Shown here piece by piece: positions 51,467 through 59,626 of a stretch of 64,000 nucleotides of DNA (its first letter is position 1; the number at the start of each line of letters is the position of its first letter). Location of the stretch: the NCBI RefSeq assembly GCF_036227125.1, contig NZ_CP109435.1:1302001-1366000 (forward strand). The letters are read 5' to 3'. The notes below the pieces were generated by a model, which had not been told where the DNA came from, ran no database searches, and saw nothing but the letters and a program-made list of their open reading frames with translations. The stretch comes from Streptomyces sp. NBC_01485. GTDB lineage: Bacteria > Actinomycetota > Actinomycetes > Streptomycetales > Streptomycetaceae. Both the position numbers and the translations under genes were made by a program.

Positions 51467-52351
51467 ATGACCGACCAGACCATCGACCGCCGCGAGCAGA
51501 TCCGTCGGGCGCTTGCTGAGGCCGACGGCTTCGGCTTCGACAGCCTGGAGCCCCACGACTACCAGCGGCACGCGGACGCGATCCTCGCCCTGCCTGCCGT
51601 CCCGTCTGCCGCCGCGCCGCCCACACAGGCCGCGCTGCTCCGGGCTGCCGACTTCTTCCGCGGGCTCCACGCGACCGGCACGGCCATCACCCCGCAGGAG
51701 GCCGAGGCCGAGCTGCGCCGGATGGCTGACGAGTCCGCCGTCACGCCTCCGCCCGCCCTCACCGAGGAAGGCCGTCTCCGCGCGCAGGTTGAGATGCTTC
51801 AGCAGGACGCCGCGCGCGACCGGGGCTTGGCCAAGGTCGGGGCGAGGTGCATGCGTGAAGGTCACCAGGGGCTGATCGAGGGAGGTCGTGCGGTCATCGG
51901 GGGGTGGCGCTTCGCCCTGTCGACTGCGCTCGACCTTGGCACGGGCGCGCCATGGGAGGCGATTCACGAGCGGGTCAAGGAGCTGGCCGCCGAGCTGGCC
52001 GTCCTGCCCGTGCCCGTGGACCGGGCCGCCGTGCTGGCCGAGGCGATCGCCGCCATCGAGGCCGAGCAGGAGGCCACGGACGTCAACGTCGCCGTCTACC
52101 CGCGCTACGACGCGAAGGAGCGGGCGGCGCTGGGCTCAGCGATGCGCGTGCTGCGCCGTCTGGCCGAGGCACCCCAGCCCGAGACGCAGGACGCGCACGT
52201 CTGCAAGCCCGGCGCCAGCACCTACTACTGCCCGACCAGCGGTCAGACGGAGTCCGACTGTCACGGCGGGTTCGACGTCTGCTGCGACCGGCCTGAGCTC
52301 CACGCGCCCGCTGTCGTGGCCCAGCCCGGCAAGGAGAACGACCGTGGCTGA
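51467..52351 (+). CDS. Hypothetical element protein with C-terminal Cys cluster
   Basis: A 294-residue protein: helical N-terminus (REQIRRALAEADGFGFDSLE), two long helical regions (AALLRAADFFRGLHATG; DRAAVLAEAIAAIEAEQEAT) and a C-terminal Cys-rich tail (VCKPGASTYYCPTSGQTESDC, then FDVCCDRPELH). Good ribosome site AGGAGCC. Not recognised. Confidence 0.6.
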   Translation: MTDQTIDRREQIRRALAEADGFGFDSLEPHDYQRHADAILALPAVPSAAAPPTQAALLRAADFFRGLHATGTAITPQEAEAELRRMADESAVTPPPALTEEGRLRAQVEMLQQDAARDRGLAKVGARCMREGHQGLIEGGRAVIGGWRFALSTALDLGTGAPWEAIHERVKELAAELAVLPVPVDRAAVLAEAIAAIEAEQEATDVNVAVYPRYDAKERAALGSAMRVLRRLAEAPQPETQDAHVCKPGASTYYCPTSGQTESDCHGGFDVCCDRPELHAPAVVAQPGKENDRG

Positions 52352-52544
52352 GCCCGTGGACTTCCTGACCGTGCCCCTGGCCGATGGCGGGACCCGGACA
52401 CGCCTCGACCGACTCACCGACGGCCGGGTCATGTGCTGCCTCTGCTTCGGCTACTTCGCTCGCGATCGGCTCAACCCGGTTGAGGGTGGCGTCGAGGACG
52501 TGTGCGTTCCGTGCGCCCGCTCGGAAGCCGAGGGCACCCCGTGA
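52344..52544 (+). CDS. Small CxxC protein
   Basis: A 66-residue protein with MCCLCFGYF and VCVPCARSE, a Cys4 zinc-ribbon pattern about 25 residues apart. GTG start overlaps the previous gene. Unknown role. Confidence 0.6.
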   Translation: MAEPVDFLTVPLADGGTRTRLDRLTDGRVMCCLCFGYFARDRLNPVEGGVEDVCVPCARSEAEGTP

Positions 52545-52819
52545 TGGCGGAGGCGGTGCAGGTGCTGGTCGCCCTCGGTTGGGCGTTGGCCGGGTGGGTG
52601 GTGGTCCTGTCGGCCGTGGGGACGGTGGGCGTGCTCGCGGTCGTGGCCGCCGTCTGGTGGATGGGGCGGGCGGTGTGGCGGGCGATACGAGCCCGGATGC
52701 CCCGTCGCGGGCCTACAGCAGCCCCAGGAACGCCCGACAGCCCCTCGCGCGGCTCACGCGACACCGAGACCCCTCCCAAGCCCGCAGAGAGGTGTACAGC
52801 GCCTCACGTCCGCACCTGA
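52544..52819 (+). CDS. Small membrane protein
   Basis: A 91-residue protein with two N-terminal hydrophobic helices (VQVLVALGWALAGWVVVLSA and VGVLAVVAAVWWMGRAVW) and a basic, Pro-rich cytoplasmic tail. A GTG one codon earlier is possible. Not recognised. Confidence 0.6.
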   Translation: MAEAVQVLVALGWALAGWVVVLSAVGTVGVLAVVAAVWWMGRAVWRAIRARMPRRGPTAAPGTPDSPSRGSRDTETPPKPAERCTAPHVRT

Positions 52820-52831
52820 AAGGACCCCGCC

Positions 52832-53263
52832 ATGGGATGGAACAGCGCCAACCGCATCTTCGACCCCGTCGCCAAAGCACTCGTCGACACCGGAGCCGCC
52901 GCCGACGTCACACGGAAAGTCCTCGCCGACCTCATCCGCGAACTCCGCGACGGCGACTGGGACACCTGCGACGAAAGCCTCGAAGACTTCCTCGACCAAC
53001 CCGCCGTCATCGCCGCCTTCCACGACCACAACATCCACACCCAGGACCGCCGCTGCTGCCTCGTAGGCGGCGACGCCCGCGACGCCCTCCAAGCCATGCG
53101 CGGCGACGAGTTCACCAAGGACGAGATGAGCGTCGCCCTCAACGCGTTCGCCCACCAGCTCGCCCAGAAGATCCGCGAGACCGAGCTGCCGCAGGACTAC
53201 GTCGACATGTTCGGCAACGGCACGCGATGGGCCGCCGACCTCATCGACCCACAGAAGCCCTGA
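52832..53263 (+). CDS. Conserved-looking element protein
   Basis: A 143-residue acidic protein (MGWNSANRIFDPVAKALVD, LADLIRELRDGDWDTCDESL, YVDMFGNGTRWAADLIDPQ). It resembles small conserved proteins found in actinophages. AGGACC-type ribosome site. Confidence 0.62.
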   Translation: MGWNSANRIFDPVAKALVDTGAAADVTRKVLADLIRELRDGDWDTCDESLEDFLDQPAVIAAFHDHNIHTQDRRCCLVGGDARDALQAMRGDEFTKDEMSVALNAFAHQLAQKIRETELPQDYVDMFGNGTRWAADLIDPQKP

Positions 53264-53272
53264 CCCAACCGC

Positions 53273-53294
53273 GCCGGGCCTTCACCGGCCCGGC
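53273..53294. terminator. Hairpin GCCGGGCC-TTCACC-GGCCCGGC
   Basis: A perfect 8-bp stem with a 6-base loop, 10 bases past the stop codon and 43 bases before the next start. Confidence 0.6.
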
Positions 53295-53336
53295 CCCCAC
53301 CCGCCCTTCGTGGGCCCGACCGACACAGGACACCCC

Positions 53337-53564
53337 GTGACAGAGCGCATCCAGGAGGACCCGAACCTCTGCGGCTGGGGCGACTGCGACGAGCCCGCCA
53401 CCACAGCGCTCCGCTTCCGCAGCCAGCCCGGCCACGTCCACAACTGCGACCCGCACGCTGCGATCAACCGCGAATGGTCCGACGTCATCGAGTCCGCTCC
53501 CATGCCGAACTGCCCTTTTACGCACGGCGGAACGTGGATCGACATGCCCCGAGACCTGGCCTGA
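53337..53564 (+). CDS. Small Cys-containing hypothetical protein
   Basis: A 75-residue protein with LCGWGDCDEPATTALRF and NCDPHAAINREW, a Cys/His set that may bind metal. The GTG at 53337 follows ACAGGA. Not recognised. Confidence 0.55.
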   Translation: MTERIQEDPNLCGWGDCDEPATTALRFRSQPGHVHNCDPHAAINREWSDVIESAPMPNCPFTHGGTWIDMPRDLA

Positions 53565-53578
53565 CCGTGCCCGCCCCT

Positions 53579-53601
53579 CGTGCCCGGTACCCCGCCGGGC
53601 A
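53579..53601. terminator. Hairpin GTGCCCGG/CCGGGCAC
   Basis: An 8-bp stem with a 7-base loop between two small genes, 15 bases past a stop and 23 bases before the next ATG. Confidence 0.5.
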
Positions 53602-53623
53602 CACCCACCACCAGGAGTCGCAG

Positions 53624-53863
53624 ATGACCGACACCCCGACCCCCGCCACCGGCCAGATCTGGCAGGACAACGACCCCCGCGCCGACGAACGGCTGATCTG
53701 GATCCAGCGGATCGACGACACCCACGCCCACGTCCGGCAAGTCGCCCTCACCCAGGACGGCGAGCCCGTGCCGCTCCCCAGCGTCCGCCGTACCCGCATC
53801 CGTCTCGACCGCTTCAAGCCCACCAGCACCGGCTACCGCTACGTCGGGGAGGCGCAGCGATGA
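53624..53863 (+). CDS. Small hypothetical protein
   Basis: A 79-residue protein of alternating strands: ATGQIWQDNDPRADERLIWI, DTHAHVRQVAL, and RTRIRLDRFKPTSTGYRYVG. It follows CAGGAG. A later gene (54772) begins with a similar PGQIYQSCDPRGGPRIRVER, suggesting the two are relatives. Confidence 0.6.
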   Translation: MTDTPTPATGQIWQDNDPRADERLIWIQRIDDTHAHVRQVALTQDGEPVPLPSVRRTRIRLDRFKPTSTGYRYVGEAQR

Positions 53864-54282
53864 CCACACCCGCCGACCAGATGCGAACCGCCGCCGCACG
53901 ACTTCGTGAACTCGCCAACACCGCATCCACCGACCCCTACGGCCGCGACACCAGCACCTGGACCAGCCACCACGTCAACGACCACGACGCCCGGCTCTAC
54001 GGACCAGACCGCGTCCGCATCATCCGCGGCGGCTCCAGCGGCCCACACGGGCGCGGCACGCACCCGCACCTCGCACCCGCACACGCCGACTACATCGCCG
54101 CCCTGCACCCCGGCGTCGGCAAGGCCCTCGCCGACTTGCTGGTCGCCGTCGCCAACGACCCCGACGACGAAACCCTGAACAACCCGGGCTCCGCGCGGCA
54201 TGGCGGCTGCGACCGCACTGTCTGCCCAGCAGCCGCCGCCCTCGCCGTGGCCCGAGCCCTCCTCGGCGGTGGCCAGCCGTGA
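53860..54282 (+). CDS. Conserved-looking element protein
   Basis: A 140-residue protein: helix MRTAAARLRELANTA, then HPHLAPAHADYIAALHPGV and GKALADLLVAVANDPDDETL. HADYIAALHPGV resembles the DUF6221-type pattern of checking a position range in element proteins. Two Cys (CDRTVC) near the end. Unknown function. Confidence 0.58.
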   Translation: MTTPADQMRTAAARLRELANTASTDPYGRDTSTWTSHHVNDHDARLYGPDRVRIIRGGSSGPHGRGTHPHLAPAHADYIAALHPGVGKALADLLVAVANDPDDETLNNPGSARHGGCDRTVCPAAAALAVARALLGGGQP

Positions 54283-54485
54283 CCATCGCCGCCGCCGTCA
54301 TCCTCGCCCTCGCCGCCGGCTGGTGCATCGGCCACCGCACCGGCCGCACCCTCCGCCGCACCTCAGCCCAAGTCGAAGCCATGATCCGGCCCGACAGCCG
54401 GCCCCTCGCCCCGCAGGAACTCGCCGCCCTCGACCAGTTGGCCGCCAGCCTCCGCCGACCCGACCAACCACGGAGCAGTCGGTGA
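54279..54485 (+). CDS. Single-helix membrane protein
   Basis: A 68-residue protein with an N-terminal hydrophobic helix (IAAAVILALAAGWCIGHRTG) and a hydrophilic tail. GTG start overlapping the previous stop. Not recognised. Confidence 0.55.
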   Translation: MTIAAAVILALAAGWCIGHRTGRTLRRTSAQVEAMIRPDSRPLAPQELAALDQLAASLRRPDQPRSSR

Positions 54486-54775
54486 CTTCCCACCCCATCG
54501 CCGAGAACTTCGGCCGGTGGTGGTTGTGCTGCGGGAAGTGGCGCGTCTTGCACGCAGTGCCCGGTACGGCGGTCACCGTCGAGGGGATGCGGGAGGCGAT
54601 CGACAGCAACATGCCGATCCGCGCCCGCGCTGCCTGTGGGCTTCGGCGCGGCTGGTGGATGCCTGGCATCGCCTCCCGGCTGGGCCGCCGCCGCTGCACC
54701 GCCTGCTGTGTGGCGCTCGGCATCCCGCCCGGACAGGGCACGCCCGCCAACGACACCACGAGGAGCAGCACGTGA
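54482..54775 (+). CDS. Cys-rich small protein
   Basis: A 97-residue protein with WWLCCGKWRVLH, RAACGLRRGWWMPG and RRCTACCVALG. Six Cys residues in pairs. Overlaps neighbours by 4 bases. Not recognised. Confidence 0.5.
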   Translation: MTSHPIAENFGRWWLCCGKWRVLHAVPGTAVTVEGMREAIDSNMPIRARAACGLRRGWWMPGIASRLGRRRCTACCVALGIPPGQGTPANDTTRSST

Positions 54776-54987
54776 TCCAGCCCGGCCAGATCTACCAGTC
54801 CTGCGATCCGCGCGGCGGCCCCCGCATCCGCGTCGAGCGGTACACGCCCGGTCACAACCGGGCCTGGGTCGTCGACGCGGACACAGGGAAACGCGGCCGG
54901 TGGATCCTCGTCAGCGCCCTGCACGACAGCCCGACCACCGGCGACGGCCAGCCCCGCCGCACCGCATACGCCCTGGAGACGCCGTGA
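54772..54987 (+). CDS. Small hypothetical protein (related to the 53624 gene)
   Basis: A 71-residue protein beginning VIQPGQIYQSCDPRGGPRIR with RAWVVDADTGKRGRWILVSAL. The pattern (G-Q-I-x-Q...R-I-x-V) matches the gene at 53624. Both may be strand-rich SH3-like proteins. GTG start overlapping the previous gene. Confidence 0.55.
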   Translation: MIQPGQIYQSCDPRGGPRIRVERYTPGHNRAWVVDADTGKRGRWILVSALHDSPTTGDGQPRRTAYALETP

Positions 54988-55529
54988 CCGACCACCTCAG
55001 CGACCGCATCGCCGCCGCCGTCGGCAAGACCATCGACGACGACCCGATGGACAACCTCACCGACCTGGCCGAACACCTCACCGCCAGAGTGCTGGCCGCG
55101 CTCCTCGCCACTGGTGCCGACCGTGAGGAGCGGATCCCCCTCGACCACCTCACCAGCGACCAACTCGACCGACTGTACGACGACCTCGACCGGTATGCGG
55201 AAGTCGTCGGCGAGATGAACGACAACGCCGTCCGGCAGGCCAAGGAACTCGCGGAGATGCGGGCCAAGGCGGCCACGCCGCGAGAACTCGAACTCCGCCA
55301 ACGCCACACCTGGAGTGCGGCAGGCCAGTGCCCGATGTGCGGATACGACGACTGCAGCGGACGCCTCTGCAGCGACTGCGCCACCACAGTCCGTCGCATG
55401 CCCGCGAGCGACAGACGGCAGTGGCGGCGCTACGAGTCGATCACCGAAAGCGCGCCGATCCAAGGCCACGGCTACACGCCCGCTGGTCTCCTCGGGGCCG
55501 CCCTCGACAGCACGGAGCCCACCCCATGA
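54984..55529 (+). CDS. Hypothetical protein with Cys motif
   Basis: A 181-residue protein: helical N-terminal half (LTDLAEHLTARVLAALLATG, LTSDQLDRLYDDLDRYAEVV) and a zinc-like CPMCGYDDCSGRLCSDC near residue 113. GTG start. Not recognised. Confidence 0.6.
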   Translation: MTDHLSDRIAAAVGKTIDDDPMDNLTDLAEHLTARVLAALLATGADREERIPLDHLTSDQLDRLYDDLDRYAEVVGEMNDNAVRQAKELAEMRAKAATPRELELRQRHTWSAAGQCPMCGYDDCSGRLCSDCATTVRRMPASDRRQWRRYESITESAPIQGHGYTPAGLLGAALDSTEPTP

Positions 55530-56458
55530 CCGACCTGCTACGCACCCGTATCGCCGCCGCGATCCACCGCTACGACAACCACCACGCCCTGTCCGGCAAC
55601 GACATCCCCAGCCAGCATCACCTCGGGGAAGCCGACTTCGTCCTTGCCGAACTCCGGCACGAGCTGGACGCGCCCGCCGAACCCCGGGCGGAAGCCGAGG
55701 AACTCGCCGAGGCCCGCCAGCATCTGGCCAACGCCTACGCCCAACGCGACCGGTTGCGCATCCGCATGAACGCGCTCGCCGACCGGTGGGACGCGGCGCT
55801 CGCCCCCGACAAGGCCTACGCCCGCACCCTTCGCGCAGAGATCAGCGTCGCGCCGTTCCATGCGGCGCCCGGCGCAGAAGACGCAGCGGTCGACGAGGCG
55901 CCCGCGCCGGGCTGCACGATCGGCGGCGTGCCCGCCATGCCCATCCCGGTCGCCGAATACAACCGCCTCGCCGCCGCCGAGGCTGAGGTGGAGCGCCTGC
56001 GCGCCGACATTGCCGGCTGCCGGACGCAGCAGTGGCCACAGCGCCTCGCGCGCGCCGAACGCGAACTCCGCCGGTACGCCGCCGCCGACAGTGCCGATGC
56101 TGCGGCAGGCTCCTACGCCGGACGCGCCGAAGCCGTGGAGGACAAGCTCGCCAAGGTGGCCGTGCTCCGTGACGACCTACGCGGTATCACCGGGGCGCGG
56201 TGGATCGCGGACGCCCTCGCCCACATCCTCGCCGAGCCGACCGGCCCGACAGCGACCCAAGCGACCGACGGCCGGGTGCCCTCGCCGACGGCCCGCATCC
56301 GCCAGTTGATGGATCTCCTCGGTGAGATCCTCGACGACGCGTTCCACGGCATGCGTGGGGGTGATGGCACTGGGCCCATCGAGCACTACCAAGCCCGTGT
56401 CCTGGACTACGAGTTCGACAAGTGGGTTGCGGTCCGCGACGGGAAGACGCGGCCGTGA
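55526..56458 (+). CDS. Long coiled-coil element protein
   Basis: A 310-residue helical protein (AEELAEARQHLANAYAQRDR, AEAEVERLRADIAGCR, AVEDKLAKVAVLRDDL) with coiled-coil spacing and a C-terminal helical region (RIRQLMDLLGEILDDAFHG). Last gene of the long rightward block before a 310-base gap. Not recognised. Confidence 0.6.
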   Translation: MTDLLRTRIAAAIHRYDNHHALSGNDIPSQHHLGEADFVLAELRHELDAPAEPRAEAEELAEARQHLANAYAQRDRLRIRMNALADRWDAALAPDKAYARTLRAEISVAPFHAAPGAEDAAVDEAPAPGCTIGGVPAMPIPVAEYNRLAAAEAEVERLRADIAGCRTQQWPQRLARAERELRRYAAADSADAAAGSYAGRAEAVEDKLAKVAVLRDDLRGITGARWIADALAHILAEPTGPTATQATDGRVPSPTARIRQLMDLLGEILDDAFHGMRGGDGTGPIEHYQARVLDYEFDKWVAVRDGKTRP

Positions 56459-56769
56459 CATCCTGGGCTTGGGCGGCATGATCTCGGGGACGCTCCCCAA
56501 ACACCCGGCGGTGACGGCCGCCGCCCACACGCGGAAAGGGCCGAGCCCATCGGAGGGAGCCACCCCCCAGGCCCGGCCCATCTGCGAGTTCCCGTTTCCA
56601 TCGCGGTCTCGGCGCTACCCAGTCATTGCAGCACGCACCCGTGACAGTGCCAAACCTTGATCCCTCCGGGGAGGGATTCCAGCACCGCCCCGAGCGCCCG
56701 CCCTCGTGAGCAGCAGACATGGGCGGGCGCTCACGCATACCGCAGACAGCAGCGAACCCGGCTCCTACG
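56459..56769. other. Gap before the HATPase-like gene
   Basis: No gene seen in about 310 bases. ATCCCTCCGGGGAGGGAT (56659-56676) is a palindrome that may act as terminator or operator for the following gene. Confidence 0.4.
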
Positions 56770-57324
56770 ATGGGTGACCGACCCGTCACCGCCCGGGAGG
56801 CCGCCATCGACGCCATCAAACCCCGCTCCGACCACCCCAACTACCCGCCCAGCTACCCGCCGAAGACGCCCCCGCCGCCGAAGAAACCACCATCCCCGCC
56901 CCCGCCGCAGACCCTCCACCCGAGCGCCCCGGCGAGGCTGCAAGCCGTTCGGGGCCGGACCGTGATGGCCAACCGGCAGGGCGCGACCTGGGCGCTCGAA
57001 CCGCAGCCCTGGGCAGGGAAGAAAGCCGTTGGTGAGGTCACGGCCCGGCTCGCCAAGTGGGGGCACCGGACGCCCGCCACCCTCGACTGCCTGGTCCGCC
57101 ACCTGATCGCTACCGTCATCCCCGATGGCGGCCGGCACGTCAGCCTCCACCTCGCCGAACAGGATCGGCAGGTGTTGGTCCTCGCGTTCAGCCACCAGGC
57201 CGCGCCGGACAACCTCGACGACACGGTTCTGCCCCGGCTGCACGAGCTGGGCGCGGTGTCCTGCGGGACTGAGGTCACTGCGGACGGCCGTCAGGTGTGG
57301 GCTGTTCTCGACCTCGCCCCGTAG
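56770..57324 (+). CDS. Pro-rich protein with HATPase-like C-terminal domain
   Basis: A 184-residue protein. The first 70 residues have a Pro/Lys-rich stretch (YPPKTPPPPKKPPSPPP). The C-terminal 110 residues (ATWALEPQPWAGKKAVGEV, HLIATVIPDGGRHVSLHL, QVLVLAFSHQAAPDNLDD) have the layout of a histidine-kinase-type ATPase (anti-sigma RsbW-like), although the nucleotide-binding motifs are weak. ATG at 56770 is preferred to an ATG 17 codons upstream. It is the last plus-strand gene before the two-way terminator. Confidence 0.6.
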   Translation: MGDRPVTAREAAIDAIKPRSDHPNYPPSYPPKTPPPPKKPPSPPPPQTLHPSAPARLQAVRGRTVMANRQGATWALEPQPWAGKKAVGEVTARLAKWGHRTPATLDCLVRHLIATVIPDGGRHVSLHLAEQDRQVLVLAFSHQAAPDNLDDTVLPRLHELGAVSCGTEVTADGRQVWAVLDLAP

Positions 57325-57421
57325 CTGCCCCGGATTGCCGGTGGCCGGGCGTACCATCAGACCGCTGCCCGTCGTTCCCGCTGGCACGGTCGGGTGGCGC
57401 GTGTGGTTCCGGTGATGCACA

Positions 57422-57462
57422 GCGCAGTGGCCCCCGCCGAGCAATCGGCGGGGGCCACGCTG
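57422..57462. terminator. Strong bidirectional terminator with GCAA tetraloop
   Basis: GTGGCCCCCGCCGA (57427-57440) pairs with TCGGCGGGGGCCAC (57445-57458) around a GCAA tetraloop, extended by GCGCA/TGCG and followed by TTT. It separates the rightward block from the convergent minus-strand genes. Confidence 0.88.
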
Positions 57463-57471
57463 CGTTTGAGG

Positions 57472-57912
57472 TCAGGGCCGCCACGACTCCTGATAGCCGG
57501 GCCGGTCCGCGTAGGCCAGCGCGAACAGTCGGAGTGCCTGCTCCATCGCTGCGGCGAAGCCGTTCATGAACGTCTCGTGGTAGTCGTGGGCCCGCTCGGC
57601 GAGGCGCACCACCTCCCGCTTCGCGTCGATCTCCCGCAGCACCCGAGCCGGATCATGCGCCGCGATGAACGCCGCGTCCTTCATCCCCTGCACGTTGCTC
57701 GCAGGACCGGTCGACGCGACAGCCCCGGTGAAGGGGTGCGGGCCGCCGTAGCCGACGAACTCCTCGCCCTGCCGTAGGTCGTACTTCTCGAACGCCTCCG
57801 GGCCAAGCCACTGCTTGCCCGGGTTGTGCCACCACGGACCGGGCGTCGCAGCCCGCGCGATCCGCTCGTCCTCGTCGAGCTGGGCGCGCAGCCACTGCAC
57901 CAGATCATCCAT
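57472..57912 (-). CDS. DUF6221 family protein
   Basis: A 146-residue protein with the family's pattern MDDLVQWLRAQLDEDERIARAA, ATPGPWWHNPG, HDPARVLREIDAKREVVRLAE. DUF6221 is frequent in Streptomyces phages and elements; function unknown. ATG at 57912 follows GGAGGAGG. First gene read from the right side of this minus-strand block. Confidence 0.85.
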   Translation of the reverse strand: MDDLVQWLRAQLDEDERIARAATPGPWWHNPGKQWLGPEAFEKYDLRQGEEFVGYGGPHPFTGAVASTGPASNVQGMKDAAFIAAHDPARVLREIDAKREVVRLAERAHDYHETFMNGFAAAMEQALRLFALAYADRPGYQESWRP

Positions 57913-58165
57913 CCGACGCCTCCTCCGCGAGTCGCTCCCGCCATGCCTCAGGTACATCCCGGAACACCACGGCGGGACTGTCGTCCCGGTCGGTCAGCCC
58001 GTCGCGCATCCAGTCGGTGGCGATGGAGCGCAGCTCGGAGTCCTGGTAGTAGTTCCGGTCGTGCTCGTCGCGGGGCTCGGCTTCCCGGTCGGCGAAGGTC
58101 ACCTCCGCGATCACATAGAAGCGGCGCACGGGCTCGCCGTCGATCCGCAAGCGGTCGATCTTCAT
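57905..58165 (-). CDS. Small hypothetical protein
   Basis: An 86-residue protein with strands and helices (MKIDRLRIDGEPVRRFYVIA, DSELRSIATDWMRDGLTD). ATG follows GGAGGAGAG and the stop overlaps the DUF6221 start. Not recognised. Confidence 0.6.
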   Translation of the reverse strand: MKIDRLRIDGEPVRRFYVIAEVTFADREAEPRDEHDRNYYQDSELRSIATDWMRDGLTDRDDSPAVVFRDVPEAWRERLAEEASDG

Positions 58166-58386
58166 TCGCTCTCCTCCGTCGCGCTCAGCAGCTCCTCCCA
58201 CTCGGGGTTCTCCTCCACCAACTTCGCCGCGACATCGTGCCCAGAGGACATCTCCAGCCGCCACAGGACATCGCGGAGTACGGACGCACGGTAGGCGTCG
58301 ATCTTCTCGCTCGCCCACTCCGAGACCGCAGGCGAGTGCTCCTTGCCCTGCATCGCGAAGGCGTACAAATCCTTACGGGCGTCCAT
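58162..58386 (-). CDS. Small hypothetical protein
   Basis: A 74-residue helical protein (DARKDLYAFAMQGKEHSPAVS, VLRDVLWRLEMSSGHDVAAK). Overlaps the next gene by 4 bases. Not recognised. Confidence 0.58.
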   Translation of the reverse strand: MDARKDLYAFAMQGKEHSPAVSEWASEKIDAYRASVLRDVLWRLEMSSGHDVAAKLVEENPEWEELLSATEESE

Positions 58387-58491
58387 TGGTGCTCCTTTGG
58401 AAGAGGGCCCGGCAACGCTACCGGGCGCGGGTGGTGGTCGGTCAGAACCACTGAAGTACGGGGTGACAGCCCGAGCAGTAGGTCAGGGACT

Positions 58492-59043
58492 TCAGCCCGT
58501 CGCGGGAGCCTTGCGGTTGTCCCGGTTGCGGAAGTAGTCGGCGACCGGTGCCCACGGGAAGAGCCACATGTGTGCGAGGAAGCGCCACTCGCTGCGCGGC
58601 ACGGGCCATGCCGGGTCCCGCTCGGCCAGCTGCATCACGCGCTGGCGGCTCATGCTCTTCTCGATCCCCTCTGCGACCAGACGTCGGGCGATCTGGGAGA
58701 CGTTGAGCCATTCGTCTTCGTGCACCTCTTCCGCCCCAAGGTGCCTGGCTCCGCTCGCCGACACGAGCATGGGGGAAGGGGTACGGGAGCGGTTGTGCAG
58801 CGGGGCCTCACCCTTGATGGCCTTGACCTCCGCGTCCGCAGCCTCGGGGCGGCTGTCGAACCACTCAAGGGTGTGACGGTCTACCTCGGGCCACCAGGTG
58901 AGCGCCTTGTCCCGGGAGTGGTCGCCGAAGCGGATCTTCGGGTTCTTCGTGATGCCGACGTACAGCAGGCGGTCGCTGGCGTCGTAGAACCGGTAGAGCA
59001 CTGTGCGCTGCGCGGTCGGGTCGGTCTCGTTCGGTACAGTCAC
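58492..59043 (-). CDS. GIY-YIG nuclease family protein
   Basis: A 183-residue protein with an N-terminal GIY-YIG domain (VLYRFYDASDRLLYVGIT, residues 15-32; Arg in IRFGDHSRDK; Glu in AADAEVKAIKGE) and a C-terminal helix-turn-helix-like part (VSQIARRLVAEGIEKSMSRQ). It resembles the GIY-YIG proteins of Streptomyces integrative elements. The GTG start has AAAGG upstream. It may nick DNA or act as a regulator. Confidence 0.82.
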   Translation of the reverse strand: MTVPNETDPTAQRTVLYRFYDASDRLLYVGITKNPKIRFGDHSRDKALTWWPEVDRHTLEWFDSRPEAADAEVKAIKGEAPLHNRSRTPSPMLVSASGARHLGAEEVHEDEWLNVSQIARRLVAEGIEKSMSRQRVMQLAERDPAWPVPRSEWRFLAHMWLFPWAPVADYFRNRDNRKAPATG

Positions 59044-59113
59044 CGAAGCGCCTTTCTCTTGCTTGGGTCGGGCTGCTTCGGCCGGGCGGTCTCTACACCG
59101 CTCGGCCGCTTCC

Positions 59114-59431
59114 TTACTCGGTCGGCTTGGCCTTCTCGGCCTCGGCCTTGTTCTTCTTGCGCTGCGCCCCGCTCAGCCCCTTGCTGATCTGCTGCGCTCG
59201 CTCGGGCGTGACTTCGCCAATGATGTTGGCGATCTCGGGCCACGTCCGCTTCTGCTCCTCGCGCAGCGCCTGAACGCTCTTCTCGCGGATGCTGCGCAGG
59301 CGGGCGTGATACCCCGGCCATGCCCTCAGGGCCTCCGACACGCGAGACGTCCGCTCGGCTGGGTCCTCGATGGCTTCGAACGCCTCAATGGCCTCCAACA
59401 GCCTCTTCACCTCCTCGGGTGTCTCTGCCAC
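59114..59431 (-). CDS. HTH-type small regulator
   Basis: A 105-residue charged helical protein (VAETPEEVKRLLEAIEAFEA, IREKSVQALREEQKRTWPEI, ANIIGEVTPERAQQISKGLSG). The TWPEIANIIGEVTPERAQQ segment is like a sigma/ParB-type helix-turn-helix. GTG at 59431 follows GGAAGGAGAG. It is divergent from the Spd-region operon across the 17-bp inverted repeat and may bind it. Confidence 0.68.
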   Translation of the reverse strand: MAETPEEVKRLLEAIEAFEAIEDPAERTSRVSEALRAWPGYHARLRSIREKSVQALREEQKRTWPEIANIIGEVTPERAQQISKGLSGAQRKKNKAEAEKAKPTE

Positions 59432-59471
59432 GTCCGCTCTCCTTCCCGCCTGAGAGCGCAACCGGAACACC

Positions 59472-59518
59472 CCAAACCCTAGGGCTTGCCAACCTTCGAT
59501 ACAAGCCCTAGGGTTTGG
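59472..59518. promoter_or_regulatory. Large operator: two CAAGCCCTAGGGTTTGG sites in inverted orientation
   Basis: CCAAACCCTAGGGCTTG (59472-59488) and CAAGCCCTAGGGTTTGG (59502-59518) are perfect reverse complements, 13 bases apart, and each holds its own CCCTAGGG palindrome. Located between the HTH gene and the rightward transfer-region operon. Probably a two-site operator controlling transfer genes. Confidence 0.75.
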
Positions 59519-59626
59519 ATAGTTCGAGGCCGCACCCCGTTTTGGTCTCGTGCTCCAACAAGTACGCCCGGCAGGGGGCGCAACCCCTGCCGGGCAGCCA
59601 CCGCCTGATCTGACCAGGAGTGACGC

